Under the pieces are notes generated by a model, which saw only the letters and a program-made list of their open reading frames with translations, had not been told where the DNA came from and did not search any database. The translations under genes and the position numbers were made by a program. 64,000 nucleotides of DNA. Source: Microbacterium sp. GTDB taxonomy: Bacteria; Actinomycetota; Actinomycetes; Actinomycetales; Microbacteriaceae. The stretch lies in NCBI RefSeq assembly GCF_031180975.1, contig NZ_JAPSLI010000007.1, forward strand, positions 109,823 to 173,822, in the 5' to 3' direction. Below are positions 55,858-64,000 of this stretch, piece after piece; the first letter of the stretch is position 1, and each line of letters starts with the position of its first letter.

Positions 55858-55894
55858 GGTCACCTCGTTCTCTGAGACGGATGGTTGGCTGGTG

Positions 55895-55928
55895 CCCCGG
55901 GGGCCGGTGTCACGACCGGCCCCCGGGG
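55895..55928 (-). terminator. Hairpin between the CUT1 binding-protein and permease genes
   Basis: A perfect 14-bp stem, CCCCGGGGGCCGGT with ACCGGCCCCCGGGG, and a 6-nt loop, six bases behind the binding-protein stop. Same place and shape as the ytfQ-ytfR hairpin; probably raises binding-protein over permease expression. Confidence 0.65.
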
Positions 55929-55934
55929 AGGCGG

Positions 55935-57257
55935 TCAGCCGATGCCGGCTTCCGCGTTCGCCTTGTCGAGCAGCTCCTGCATGCGCGGCTGCACGTCCGA
56001 CAGGTATTCGGCCGCGGTCTGCTTGCCGTCGAGGACGGGCTGGATGTTCTTCCAGAGCTCGTCGTACCACTCGGCGCTGTACGTGTTGCCGCCGGGGAGC
56101 GCACGGCCGTAGTCGTTCGCCACGTCGAGGAACTCCTGCTTGTTGCTCGGGGGCAGCGTCGAGGAGGCGACCCACTCGTCGGCCATGTCCTTCAGGTTCG
56201 GGATCTGCACGCCGGCGTCGACCAGCGCCTGCTGTGCGGTCTCGTCGGTGGACAGGTAGATGGCGAGCTCGGTGGCCAGGTCGGGGTTCTTCGACGACTC
56301 GGACACCGCAATGCCCAGCGTGCCGATCCACGAGGCGGTCTCACCGGTCGATCCGACCGGGTAGGGGATCAGATCCCACTCGAAGTCGAGCTTCTCGTAG
56401 GTGGGCACGTCCCACGGGCCGACGGGGAAGAAGCCGATCTGGCCTTGCATCCAGCGCTGATAGGTGTCGAGTGTCTGCGCGTCGGTGGTCGACGGGGTGA
56501 CCTTGGCCACGTTCGACATGTCGGCGAAGAACTGCAGCGCCTCGGCGAACTCGGGGGTGTCGACGGTGACCTTCGTGCGGTCCTCGTTCAGCCAGTCGCC
56601 GCCGTTGGACCACACGAACGACTGCAGGTTCCACTGCACGTTCAGGCCGGTGCCCCACTGGTCGAGCGTGCCGTCGCCGTTGGTGTCGAGGGTGAGCTTC
56701 TTGGCGACGTCGATGAACTCGTCCCAGCTGTAGGGCTTGTCCTTGTCGGGCAGCGGGATGCCGGCCGCCTCGAACATGGTCTTGTTGTAGCCGAACGAGA
56801 ACGGGCCGATGTCCTTGGGCATCGCGTAGATCGCGCCCTGCCCCATCAGCTTGCCGTCGAACCGGTAGCTGTCGACGCCGTACTCCCACACGTTGTCGAG
56901 GTCGACGGTCTCCTCGACCTTGTCGGTGATGTCCTTGATGATGCCCGAGCGTACGTACGCCTGAACGCTGCCCGGATCGATGTAGAAGACATCCGGGATC
57001 TGCTTGCCCGTGATGGCCGCCTTGAGCTTGGTGGAGTACTCGTCCGGCGTGGTCATGATGACCTTGACCTTGACGTCGTTGTCCTTCTCGAACTGCTTGA
57101 TCGCGTCGGTGTACGCCGCCTTCTCGGCGTCGTTCCCACGGAACATGAAGGTGAGGGTGTCGGCATCGCCGCCGCCACCGCTGCCGGCCGCGCAGCCGGT
57201 GATGGTCGCCGAGGCGAGGACGAGCGCGCCCGCCGTGGCCAGGATCCGTGACTTCAT
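55935..57257 (-). CDS. CUT1 carbohydrate-binding lipoprotein
   Basis: 440 residues. The lipobox TITGC gives Cys22. The MalE-like fold follows: [40 protein letters not shown], and the ligand-cleft region [20 protein letters not shown]. First gene of the arabinan import operon, followed by two permeases, GH43, DUF624 and, after a gap, GH51 and GH43. A full sigma-70 promoter and two LacI operators lie upstream. Ligand probably arabino-oligosaccharides, by context. Confidence 0.92.
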   Translation of the reverse strand: MKSRILATAGALVLASATITGCAAGSGGGGDADTLTFMFRGNDAEKAAYTDAIKQFEKDNDVKVKVIMTTPDEYSTKLKAAITGKQIPDVFYIDPGSVQAYVRSGIIKDITDKVEETVDLDNVWEYGVDSYRFDGKLMGQGAIYAMPKDIGPFSFGYNKTMFEAAGIPLPDKDKPYSWDEFIDVAKKLTLDTNGDGTLDQWGTGLNVQWNLQSFVWSNGGDWLNEDRTKVTVDTPEFAEALQFFADMSNVAKVTPSTTDAQTLDTYQRWMQGQIGFFPVGPWDVPTYEKLDFEWDLIPYPVGSTGETASWIGTLGIAVSESSKNPDLATELAIYLSTDETAQQALVDAGVQIPNLKDMADEWVASSTLPPSNKQEFLDVANDYGRALPGGNTYSAEWYDELWKNIQPVLDGKQTAAEYLSDVQPRMQELLDKANAEAGIG

Positions 57258-57328
57258 TGTGCTGTGTTCCTCTCGGGTGGAATGACACCGATGTCGAGTC
57301 GCCGCGGAGGTCGGCGGCGATCCCACTT

Positions 57329-57354
57329 CTACAACGTTGTAGTAAACGTTGTAG
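57329..57354 (-). promoter_or_regulatory. LacI operators before the CUT1 operon
   Basis: A perfect CTACAACGTTGTAG (57329-57342) and an overlapping degenerate copy, AGTAAACGTTGTAG (57341-57354), centre to centre 12 bp. They begin three bases downstream of the -10 box. The same 12-bp core occurs before the adjacent LacI gene. Confidence 0.8.
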
Positions 57355-57356
57355 AG

Positions 57357-57385
57357 AATGTAACTCCGTGCCGCACGCTTGTCAA
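57357..57385 (-). promoter_or_regulatory. Sigma-70 promoter of the arabinan import operon
   Basis: TTGACA, 17 bases, TACATT on the minus strand: the best vegetative promoter match in the window. The repressor sites cover the transcription start. Leader of about 95 nt to the binding-protein ATG. Confidence 0.75.
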
Positions 57386-57423
57386 CGACGAATCCGTGAT
57401 GAGCCGGCGGGGGGCGACGCGGA

Positions 57424-58500
57424 TCAGCTTCGGAGGCCGGCGACGGCCGTGTCCCCGGGCGCCGCGGCGGCGTCAGCACCCGCGAGAGCGGCGGGCCGCG
57501 GCGCGGACTCCCGCGCAAGGATACGGAAGTCGGCCAATAGCAGCCGCGGCTCGCCGGTGACTTTTCCCGCGATCCGCTCCAGCAGCGTCGACACCGCGGT
57601 GCGCGCGATCCAGTCCCGCCCCGGGTCGACCGTGGTCAGGCTGGGGATGGAGTACTCCGCCTCGTCGAGGCCGTCGAACCCGACCACCGCCACCTCGTCC
57701 GGGATGCTGCGCCCGGCTTCCTGCAGCACCCGCATGGCGCCGAGGGCGAGCGTGTCGTTCAGGCCGAACACAGCGTCGAACTCGACCCCGCGTGCCAGCA
57801 GCTCGCGCATGGAGTCCGCGCCGTTGGCCCGGTGCCACAGGGTGGTGTAACCGACGATGTCGTCGTCGTACGGAATGCCGGCGGCCGCGAGCGCCTCGCG
57901 GTAGCCCTGCAGACGCAGCGCGGCCGAGCCGATCACCTCGCCGGCGTGCGCGCCGACGACGGCGATGCGCCTGCGCCCGGAGGCGAGCAGAAACTCGGTG
58001 GCCGCGCGCGCCGCCTCGACGTTGCGCATGGTGACGTGATCGGTGGGTCCGTCGAAGATCCGCTCGCCGAGCAGGACCATCGGGTAGTCGACGGCCAGCG
58101 CGTCGGCATCCTCCTGCCCCATCCCGAGCGGACTGAAGATGAGCCCGTCGGTGAGCTTGAGCCGAGGACTGCGCAGCAGTTCACGCTCGCGAGCCGGGTC
58201 GGCGCCGGTCTGCTCGACGAGCACGACGACCCCCGCCGCCTCGGCGGCGGCGATGACGGATGCCGCCAGCTCGGCGAAATACGCCAGGCCGAGATCGGGC
58301 ACGGCCAGGGCGATCGCCCCGGTGCGCCCCGAGCGCAGGCTACGGGCGGTGAGGTTGGGCGTGTAGCCGAGCTCGGCGATCGCCTGTTCGACGCGAGCCT
58401 TGGTGGTGGGCCGGATGTGCGGATAGTCGTTGATGACGTTGGAGACCGTCTTGATCGACACGCCGGCGAGCCGTGCGACGTCATGCAGTGTGGCGGACAT
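57424..58500 (-). CDS. LacI-type repressor of the arabinan island
   Basis: 358 residues. Helix-turn-helix [20 protein letters not shown] at residues 6-25, hinge [22 protein letters not shown], then a sugar-binding domain with [17 protein letters not shown] and [21 protein letters not shown]. It belongs to a different subgroup from the two LacI genes at 40-43 kb. ACAACGTTGT palindromes occur before its own gene, before the CUT1 operon and, degenerate, before aldO. ATG 58500 has GAGGGG six bases upstream; the GTG two codons earlier overlaps that site. Confidence 0.9.
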   Translation of the reverse strand: MSATLHDVARLAGVSIKTVSNVINDYPHIRPTTKARVEQAIAELGYTPNLTARSLRSGRTGAIALAVPDLGLAYFAELAASVIAAAEAAGVVVLVEQTGADPARERELLRSPRLKLTDGLIFSPLGMGQEDADALAVDYPMVLLGERIFDGPTDHVTMRNVEAARAATEFLLASGRRRIAVVGAHAGEVIGSAALRLQGYREALAAAGIPYDDDIVGYTTLWHRANGADSMRELLARGVEFDAVFGLNDTLALGAMRVLQEAGRSIPDEVAVVGFDGLDEAEYSIPSLTTVDPGRDWIARTAVSTLLERIAGKVTGEPRLLLADFRILARESAPRPAALAGADAAAAPGDTAVAGLRS

Positions 58501-58522
58501 GCTCACCCCCTCGCTGCCATGT

Positions 58523-58534
58523 TACAACGTTGTA
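58523..58534 (-). promoter_or_regulatory. Autoregulatory LacI operator
   Basis: TACAACGTTGTA, a perfect 12-bp palindrome 23 bp before the LacI start codon. It matches the core of the CUT1 operator, so the repressor probably limits its own expression. Confidence 0.75.
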
Positions 58535-58574
58535 CACCATTTCGAATCGCGCAACTGGCCGCCGTGCGCCGCGC

Positions 58575-58639
58575 GAGACTTGCCTTTCAGCATGAGACGG
58601 CACGACACCGGGCATGTCTCACGCTGAAAGAGAAGTCTC
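58575..58639. repeat. 65-nt palindrome, copy E
   Basis: GAGACTT, then TTTCAGCATGAGACG, pairing with a right arm identical to that of copy D (TGTCTCACGCTGAAAGAG then AAGTCTC). About four mismatches or wobbles, all on the left arm. Nine bases behind the prpC stop codon. Confidence 0.88.
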
Positions 58640-58648
58640 GGCGGCGGG

Positions 58649-59773
58649 TCAGTCCTGGACGTGGCGCTCCTCGACCCCGTTGTACGCGGACAGCGGGCGG
58701 ATCAGCGCGTTGGACGCGGCCTGCTCCATCACGTGCGCGGTCCACCCGGTGACCCGCGACGCCACGAACAGCGGCGTGAAGATCTCGGTGTCGAAACCGA
58801 GCAGGTTGTACGCCGGCCCCGACGGGTAGTCGAGGTTGGGGTGGATGCCCTTGCGGGCGACGAACTCGCGCTCCAGCGTGTCATACAGCGCGGCGAGGTC
58901 GTCGCGGCCGGACTCCTCGAGCAGCACGTCGAGCGCCGCCTTCATGGTCGGCACCCGGGAGTCGCCGTTCTTGTAGACGCGGTGCCCGAAGCCCATGATC
59001 TTGCGCTTCTCGGCGAGGGCCTTGTCGAGCCACGGGACGACGTTCTCGGCCGATCCGATCTCGTCGAAGATGTGCATGACAGCCTCGTTGGCCCCGCCGT
59101 GCAGCGGGCCCTTCAACGCTCCGATCGCGCCCACCACGGCGGAGTAGATGTCGGCGGTGGTCGACGCGATCACCCGCGCCGTGAACGTGGACGCGTTGAA
59201 CGAGTGCTCGGCGTACAGCACCATCGACACGCGGAACACGTCGACGGCGGCATCCGACGGCAGTTCGCCGAACGTCATCCACAGGAAGTTGCGGGAGTAG
59301 TCCAGGTCGTCGCGCGGCGCGATCGGCTCCAGGCCGCGGCGGCGGCGCTGCACGGCGGCGACGATCGTCGGGATCTGCGCGAACAGGTAGACGGCGCGCC
59401 CGAGGTCCAGGTCGCGGTCGGTCCAGCCGCCGGGCTGGTGCAGGGTCTCGTCGAACGCGCCGAGCTGGCTGACGGCGGTGCGGACGACGTCCATCGGGTG
59501 GGCGTGCGCGGGCAGCGTGTCCAGCAGCGCGATGGTGCGCTCGTCGAGCGCGCGCATCGAGCGCTCCATGCGCTGGAAGTCCGCCAGTTGCGTGGCATCC
59601 GGCAGCTCCCCGCTCCACAGCAGGTAGGCGACGGCCTCGAACGGCTGCGACGCGGCGAGCTCCTGCACGGGGTAGCCGCGGTAGAGCAGGCTGTTCGTCT
59701 CGGGGTTGACCTTCGAGATCGCGGTGCTGTCCACGACGACGCCCGCGAGTCCCTTCTTGATGTCCTCGGGCAT
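58649..59773 (-). CDS. prpC: 2-methylcitrate synthase
   Basis: 374 residues of the citrate synthase family, short form. KGLAGVVVDSTAISKVNPET starts it; catalytic histidines are in GPLHGGANEAVM and MGFGHRVYKNGD, and the Asp in LDYPSGPAYNLLG. It condenses propionyl-CoA and oxaloacetate. Position after prpD and prpB identifies it as the methylcitrate enzyme rather than the TCA citrate synthase. Last gene of gntR-prpD-prpB-prpC. Confidence 0.93.
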   Translation of the reverse strand: MPEDIKKGLAGVVVDSTAISKVNPETNSLLYRGYPVQELAASQPFEAVAYLLWSGELPDATQLADFQRMERSMRALDERTIALLDTLPAHAHPMDVVRTAVSQLGAFDETLHQPGGWTDRDLDLGRAVYLFAQIPTIVAAVQRRRRGLEPIAPRDDLDYSRNFLWMTFGELPSDAAVDVFRVSMVLYAEHSFNASTFTARVIASTTADIYSAVVGAIGALKGPLHGGANEAVMHIFDEIGSAENVVPWLDKALAEKRKIMGFGHRVYKNGDSRVPTMKAALDVLLEESGRDDLAALYDTLEREFVARKGIHPNLDYPSGPAYNLLGFDTEIFTPLFVASRVTGWTAHVMEQAASNALIRPLSAYNGVEERHVQD

Positions 59774-59813
59774 TGTGTGCTCCTTCGTTCCGTCTCGTCG
59801 CTTCGCGCCTCGC

Positions 59814-60725
59814 TCAACGACCGGAGGGCTTCTCGATCGTGAAGTTGAAGACTCCCGAGTCGAAGTGGTTGTAGGACTCGTAGTCGATGAGGTCGTACAG
59901 ATCGGCGCGGTGCTGCATCTCGCCGAGCCGGGAGGTGAGGTGTCCCTCCTTGTTCAGGGTATCGAGTGCGCTGCCGGCGGCACCCATGGCCATCCGCAGC
60001 AGCGACACCGGCCAGATCACGATGCGCACGCCCGCGTCGCGGAGTTGATCGACCGAGAACAGCTCACTCTTGCCGAACTCGGTCATGTTCGCCAGGATCG
60101 GCACGTCGACGGCATCCGCCATCGCCTCGAACTCGGCAAGCGACCGCATCGCCTCGGGGAAGACGGCGTCGGCGCCCGCGTCCACCAGCGCCTTCGCACG
60201 GTCCTTCGCCGCCTCCAGCCCCTCGACCGCGGCGATGTCGGTGCGCGCCATGATGAGCAGGTTGCCGTCGCGGCGCGCGTCGGCCGCCGCGCGGATGCGC
60301 TTGATCGCGGTGTCGGCATCGACCACGCTCTTGCCGTCGAGGTGGCCGCACCGCTTGGGGTTGACCTGGTCCTCGATGTGCAGGCCGGCGAGACCGGCAT
60401 CCTCGATCTCCTGCACGGTGCGGGCGACGTTCATCGGCTCGCCGAAGCCGGTGTCGGCGTCGACGATGGCCGGCAGGTCGGTCATCCGCGCGATCTGCCC
60501 GGCGCGGCCCGCCACCTCGGTGAGTGTGGTGAGGCCGATGTCGGGCAGGCCGAGGTCGGCCGACAGCACGGCACCCGAGATGTAGACGCCGTCGAAGCCC
60601 TTCTGCTCGATCAGCCGCGCCGAGAGCGGATTGAAGGCACCCGGAAAGCGCAGCAGCTCACCGCTCGCCAGCCGCTCGCGGAACAGCCGGCGCTTCTCGT
60701 GCGCGGGGGTGTTCGCGTACAGCAT
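59814..60725 (-). CDS. prpB: 2-methylisocitrate lyase
   Basis: 303 residues of the isocitrate lyase/PEP mutase superfamily. Catalytic Cys126 is in KRCGHLDGK, the metal-binding DADTGFG at 89-95, and the opening LRFPGAFNPLSARLIEQKGF is typical. It splits methylisocitrate into pyruvate and succinate. The start ATG shares one base with the prpD stop (TGATG). Confidence 0.95.
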   Translation of the reverse strand: MLYANTPAHEKRRLFRERLASGELLRFPGAFNPLSARLIEQKGFDGVYISGAVLSADLGLPDIGLTTLTEVAGRAGQIARMTDLPAIVDADTGFGEPMNVARTVQEIEDAGLAGLHIEDQVNPKRCGHLDGKSVVDADTAIKRIRAAADARRDGNLLIMARTDIAAVEGLEAAKDRAKALVDAGADAVFPEAMRSLAEFEAMADAVDVPILANMTEFGKSELFSVDQLRDAGVRIVIWPVSLLRMAMGAAGSALDTLNKEGHLTSRLGEMQHRADLYDLIDYESYNHFDSGVFNFTIEKPSGR

Positions 60726-62251
60726 CAGAACAGCCCCTCGGGCACCGGCGCGTTCTCGAGGACGCCCGGCTTCGCGACGATCGACAGCTGCGCGACCTCG
60801 GATGCCGTCAGCTCGGGCAACCGCTGCACGAGCTCGAGGAACCGGTCGATCTCGGCGGCGTCGAGCACCGGGGCGGCGAGGATGCGGAACTTGCGGATGT
60901 AGTCCTCCCGGCCGAACGGCCGCGCCCCCAGGGGGTGCGCGTCGGCCACCGCGATCTCGTCGACGATCGTCTCACCGTCGGTGGTGCGGATCTCCACACG
61001 GCCGCCGAACGCCTTCTCGGCCGGGTCTGTGGAGTGGTAGCGGCGGGTCCACTCGGCATCCTCGGCGGTGGTGATCTTGCGCCACAGCTCGACCGTGTCG
61101 GGGCGGGCGGCGCGCTCGGGTGCGTATGAGTCGACGTGGTGCCAGGTGCTGTCCTGCAGCGCGACGGCGAAGATGTACGGAATCGAGTGGTCGAGGGTCT
61201 CGCGGGACGCCGTCGGGTCGTATTTCTCCGGGTCGCCGGCGCCCGAGCCGATCACGTTGTGCGTGTGGTGGCTGGTGTGGATGACGATCGATTCGATGTG
61301 CGCCGGGTCGCGCAGCTCGGGGTGCTCGGTGCCGAGTCGGCGCGCCAAGTCGATGAGCGCCTGCGCCTGATACTCGGCGGAGTGCTCCTTGGTGTACGAG
61401 TCGAGGATGGCGCGCTTGGGCTCGCCGAGGGCCGGCAGCGGGACCTCATAGGAGGCATCCGGGCCATCCAGCATCCACGCGATGACGCCGTCCTCGCCCT
61501 CGTAGATCGGCGACGGCGACGTCTGTCCGCGCATGGCGCGGTCGACCGCCTCCACGGCCAGCTTGCCGGCGAAGGCCGGGGCGTGCGCCTTCCAGGTCGA
61601 GATCTCGCCCTTGCGGCTCTGCCGCGTGGCCGTGGTGGTGTGCAGCGCCTGACCGATCGCCTGGTAGATGGTCTCGGCGGGAAGGCCGAGCAGCGTGCCG
61701 ATTCCGGCAGCGGCCGAGGGGCCGAGGTGGGCGACGTGGTCGATCTTGTGCTTGTGCAGGCAGATGGCGCGGACGAGGTCGATCTGGATCTCGTAGCCGG
61801 TGGCGATGCCGCGCAGCAGCGCGCGTCCATCCGCGCCGACGTGCTGGGCCACGGCGAGGATCGGCGGGATGTTGTCACCCGGGTGCGAGTAGTCGGCGGC
61901 CAGGAACGTGTCGTGGTAGTCGAGTTCGCGCACGGCGACGCCGTTCGCCCACGCGGCCCATTCCGGGCTGGTGCGGCGGTCGAGCGCGGCACCGAACACG
62001 GTCGCGCCGGCGCCGCCGGTGGAGACCGGGTGGGCGAACGCCTGCGCCCTGGCGGCGTTGATCGGCGCGCGGGTGAGCGACGCGGCCGCGACCGACGCGT
62101 TGTCGATGATCCGGTTGATCACCATGTCGGCGACGTCGGGCTCGACCTCGACCGGGTCGACGGCGACCTGGGCGATCTTCCAGGCGAGCTGCTCCTCGCG
62201 GGGCAGCTGCTCCTCGCTGCGGTAGACGCGGACGTGGTGGGTGACGGTCAT
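60725..62251 (-). CDS. prpD: 2-methylcitrate dehydratase
   Basis: 508 residues of the MmgE/PrpD family. [21 protein letters not shown] opens the all-helical part; [23 protein letters not shown] segment ([20 protein letters not shown]), [11 protein letters not shown] [19 protein letters not shown], and [20 protein letters not shown] are hallmarks. It dehydrates methylcitrate to methylaconitate. The ATG overlaps the gntR stop (ATGA), so regulator and pathway are one transcript. Confidence 0.95.
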   Translation of the reverse strand: MTVTHHVRVYRSEEQLPREEQLAWKIAQVAVDPVEVEPDVADMVINRIIDNASVAAASLTRAPINAARAQAFAHPVSTGGAGATVFGAALDRRTSPEWAAWANGVAVRELDYHDTFLAADYSHPGDNIPPILAVAQHVGADGRALLRGIATGYEIQIDLVRAICLHKHKIDHVAHLGPSAAAGIGTLLGLPAETIYQAIGQALHTTTATRQSRKGEISTWKAHAPAFAGKLAVEAVDRAMRGQTSPSPIYEGEDGVIAWMLDGPDASYEVPLPALGEPKRAILDSYTKEHSAEYQAQALIDLARRLGTEHPELRDPAHIESIVIHTSHHTHNVIGSGAGDPEKYDPTASRETLDHSIPYIFAVALQDSTWHHVDSYAPERAARPDTVELWRKITTAEDAEWTRRYHSTDPAEKAFGGRVEIRTTDGETIVDEIAVADAHPLGARPFGREDYIRKFRILAAPVLDAAEIDRFLELVQRLPELTASEVAQLSIVAKPGVLENAPVPEGLF

Positions 62252-62919
62252 GTCGTTCCTTCGCTTTCGGCGGCGGTGAGGGAGCTGAGGATGCTGGTCA
62301 GCGCGTTGTGCAGGTGGACGTGGGTGGCATGCGCGGCGAGGTCGCCATCGCCGGCGGCCAGCGCTTCGGCGATGAGGCGGTGCTCGGCGGCGGAGGCGGC
62401 CAACCGGTCGGGCTTGTCGCGGGCCATCCGGCGCACCCGTACGAGGTGGGTGCGGACGGTGCGCAGCGCAGAGGCGATGTAGTCGTTGCCGACGGCGGAG
62501 TCCAGGGCTGAGTCGAGGCGGGCGATGAGCGCATAGTAGGCGTCGCGTCCGTCGGCTCCGTCGAGATCGACGTGTGCGAACTCGTCGGCGAGGTCCGCGA
62601 ACAGCCGACGGTCCCCCCGCTCGGCCGCCAGCCGGGCGGACGTCTCCTCCAGTGCGCGGCGGATCTCGAACAGTGCCCGGATATCGTCGGCGTCGAGGTC
62701 GGCGACGACGGTCACGCGCGGCGACTGCTGGACGGCGAGGCCTTCGGCGACGAGCCGGCGCAATGCCTCGCGCATCGGCGTACGGCTGACCCCGAGCCGA
62801 GCAGCCTGCTCGACTTCGGCGAGCACGTGACCGGCGGGCAGCGCGCCGGACTGGATCTCGTCGAGCAGCACCGCGTACGCGCGTTCGCTCGCGCGGAGGG
62901 GCTCGACGGCGATGGTCAT
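62248..62919 (-). CDS. GntR/FadR-type regulator of the prp operon
   Basis: 223 residues. Winged helix at the N-terminus with [21 protein letters not shown]; the C-terminal FCD helical domain ([20 protein letters not shown], then [16 protein letters not shown]) carries the metal or ligand histidines. First gene of the prp operon, so probably an autoregulator sensing a methylcitrate-cycle acid. TACGCT ends six bases before the ATG, which suggests a leaderless mRNA. Two GTATAC boxes lie upstream. Confidence 0.9.
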   Translation of the reverse strand: MTIAVEPLRASERAYAVLLDEIQSGALPAGHVLAEVEQAARLGVSRTPMREALRRLVAEGLAVQQSPRVTVVADLDADDIRALFEIRRALEETSARLAAERGDRRLFADLADEFAHVDLDGADGRDAYYALIARLDSALDSAVGNDYIASALRTVRTHLVRVRRMARDKPDRLAASAAEHRLIAEALAAGDGDLAAHATHVHLHNALTSILSSLTAAESEGTT

Positions 62920-62928
62920 GAGGTCAGC

Positions 62929-62987
62929 GTATACACAAATGCTCTGATCTGCGAGGGGCAGATGCGTCTATGAGGATTTAGGTATAC
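62929..62987 (-). promoter_or_regulatory. Candidate GntR operator boxes before prp
   Basis: GTATAC at 62929-62934 and again at 62982-62987, in the more AT-rich part of the spacer. The first overlaps the -10 box TACGCT. FadR-type regulators bind short palindromes like these; the 53-bp distance, five helical turns, would allow looping. Confidence 0.45.
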
Positions 62988-63090
62988 ATACGACGCCAGT
63001 TCTGTTCGTTACGTGTTCGTTGCTCCGGGGCGGTCATTTCGGGGTGAGATCTGGGCTTCCAGTGTCGGTGGCTCCTTCCATACTGGGGTG

Positions 63091-64000
63091 ATGAGGGCGT
63101 TGTGGGATGTGTCTGCGGAGCAGGTGGCGACGCTGGATCAGCTGGTCGACCTGGCGCAGGGTCTGGAGCGTTCCCTGTCCACGTTGCAGGCCGCCCGGGA
63201 CGGGGTCCTCGCGCTCGCGTCCCGGTGGGCGTTGTCGGTGGCGGGTGATGCGGATGAGGCGGACGTGTCGGTGCGGGCGGTCGCGGCGGAGTTGGGGGCG
63301 GCGTTGCGGGTCACGGATCGGACGGTGCAGCGGCGGATGGCGGAGGCGTCGGAGCGGGTGGAGCGGTTCCCGCTGGTGTGGCAGGCGCAGGGGGCGGGGC
63401 GGATCACGGCCGGTCACGTCCGGGTGATCGTGGATGCCGGCGCCCACCTGGACGACCCCGCGGCACGGGACGCGTATTCGGCGCGGGTGGTGGAGGTGGC
63501 GGAGCGGGAGTCCCCGAACCGGGTGCGCGGGGTCGCTGCGCGGATCGCGGAGCAGTACCAGCCCCGCCCACTCGAGGACCGACACCGGGATGCCAGGGAG
63601 AAGCGGTCGGCGTGGGTGAAGGACGCCCCGGACGGGATGGCGGAGTTCGGGGTGTTCGGTCCCGCCGCGCTCATCCACGGCGCGTTCGACCGACTCACCA
63701 CCATGGCCAAAGCCCTCACCGACCCCGACCCCCAACCGGATGCTGCTATCGACGCCACGGGGTCGGGTGAGGCGTTCGGGCCCGCCGCGGTCCGCGCCGA
63801 CGCCGACGCATCGGCGGCGAGCATGGACCCGGCTGCGCCGGACACGCGCACGTTGTCGCAGAAGCGCGCGGATCTGGCGCTGGATGTGTTGTTGACGGGG
63901 GCGCCAGTCGGGCATGACACCCCGGACGGCCGGTTGGCGGGGATCGTTGCGCAGGTGAGTGTCACGATCCCGGTGACCACCCTGATGGGCGCCGGCGGGG
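63091..64000 (+). CDS. DUF222 (HNH endonuclease-type) protein, cut by the window end
   Basis: 303 residues are visible and open at the right edge. The DUF222 domain is recognisable: LDQLVDLAQGLERSLSTLQA, AVAAELGAALRVTDRTVQRRMAEA, and GRITAGHVRVIVDAGAHLDD. Such proteins usually end in an HNH nuclease motif, not reached here. They are multicopy in actinobacteria and resemble remnants of mobile genes; their function is unknown. CATACT ends six bases before ATG 63091, which suggests a leaderless mRNA. Confidence 0.85.
   Translation, partial: MRALWDVSAEQVATLDQLVDLAQGLERSLSTLQAARDGVLALASRWALSVAGDADEADVSVRAVAAELGAALRVTDRTVQRRMAEASERVERFPLVWQAQGAGRITAGHVRVIVDAGAHLDDPAARDAYSARVVEVAERESPNRVRGVAARIAEQYQPRPLEDRHRDAREKRSAWVKDAPDGMAEFGVFGPAALIHGAFDRLTTMAKALTDPDPQPDAAIDATGSGEAFGPAAVRADADASAASMDPAAPDTRTLSQKRADLALDVLLTGAPVGHDTPDGRLAGIVAQVSVTIPVTTLMGAGG

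Noticed and set aside
63091..64000. HNH-type gene as part of a defence or CRISPR system
   Set aside because: The visible part is the common DUF222 family, multicopy in actinobacteria, with no partner genes in the window.

Overview
The window is high-GC actinobacterial chromosome. The gene repertoire (fused PutA, methylcitrate cycle, ETF operon ending in a cytochrome b, DUF222/HNH protein), the codon habits and the many TANNNT-N6-ATG leaderless starts suggest Microbacteriaceae, probably Microbacterium. That placement is inference. I see no rRNA or tRNA gene, prophage, transposase or CRISPR array. About 57 protein genes are annotated, most on the minus strand in tightly coupled operons with ATGA, GTGA or TGATG overlaps.

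Layout. 0-1.9 kb: two AztD-like zinc lipoproteins behind a Zur-type operator. 1.9-5.4 kb: DNA methyltransferase, lipoate ligase, lipase-like hydrolase, PRC-barrel protein. 5.5-8 kb: MarR regulator with MFS exporter, then two small acidic proteins with matching promoters. 8-16.4 kb: arginine/ornithine/proline catabolism (dimethylargininase-type hydrolase, RocD, PutA), interrupted by an alcohol dehydrogenase and an M14 peptidase. 16.5-20.4 kb: FAD oxidase and LuxR regulator, thioesterase, GNAT. 20.5-27.1 kb: membrane transhydrogenase, then etfB-etfA-cytochrome b. 27.2-35.6 kb: MarR, then a valine-degradation operon (mmsA, acyl-CoA dehydrogenase, mmsB, enoyl-CoA hydratase, Imm5-like protein), thiolase and a monooxygenase-like protein. 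35.6-58.5 kb: an L-arabinose/arabinan island (araBAD, aldose epimerase, ytfQRT-yjfF importer, alditol oxidase, secreted and cytosolic GH43, GH51, a CUT1 importer without its own ATPase, and three LacI regulators). 58.6-62.9 kb: gntR-prpD-prpB-prpC. The last kilobase holds the start of a DUF222/HNH gene.

How it fits together. Arabinan fragments would be cut outside the cell by the lipoprotein GH43, imported by the CUT1 system, trimmed inside by the second GH43 and GH51, and fed through AraA-AraB-AraD to xylulose 5-phosphate. Valine breakdown yields propionyl-CoA, which the prp operon oxidises to pyruvate. ETF and cytochrome b would take the electrons from the acyl-CoA dehydrogenase. RocD product (glutamate semialdehyde/P5C) is the substrate of the PutA dehydrogenase domain.

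The least ordinary material is not a gene cluster but two families of dispersed palindromes. One is a 65-nt intergenic stem-loop, five clear copies plus one divergent, always just behind the 3' end of a minus-strand gene and with covarying stem bases. The other is an 86-bp palindrome inserted in the same reading frame in two unrelated proteins (methyltransferase and aldose epimerase). I found no convincing new defence or biosynthetic system.
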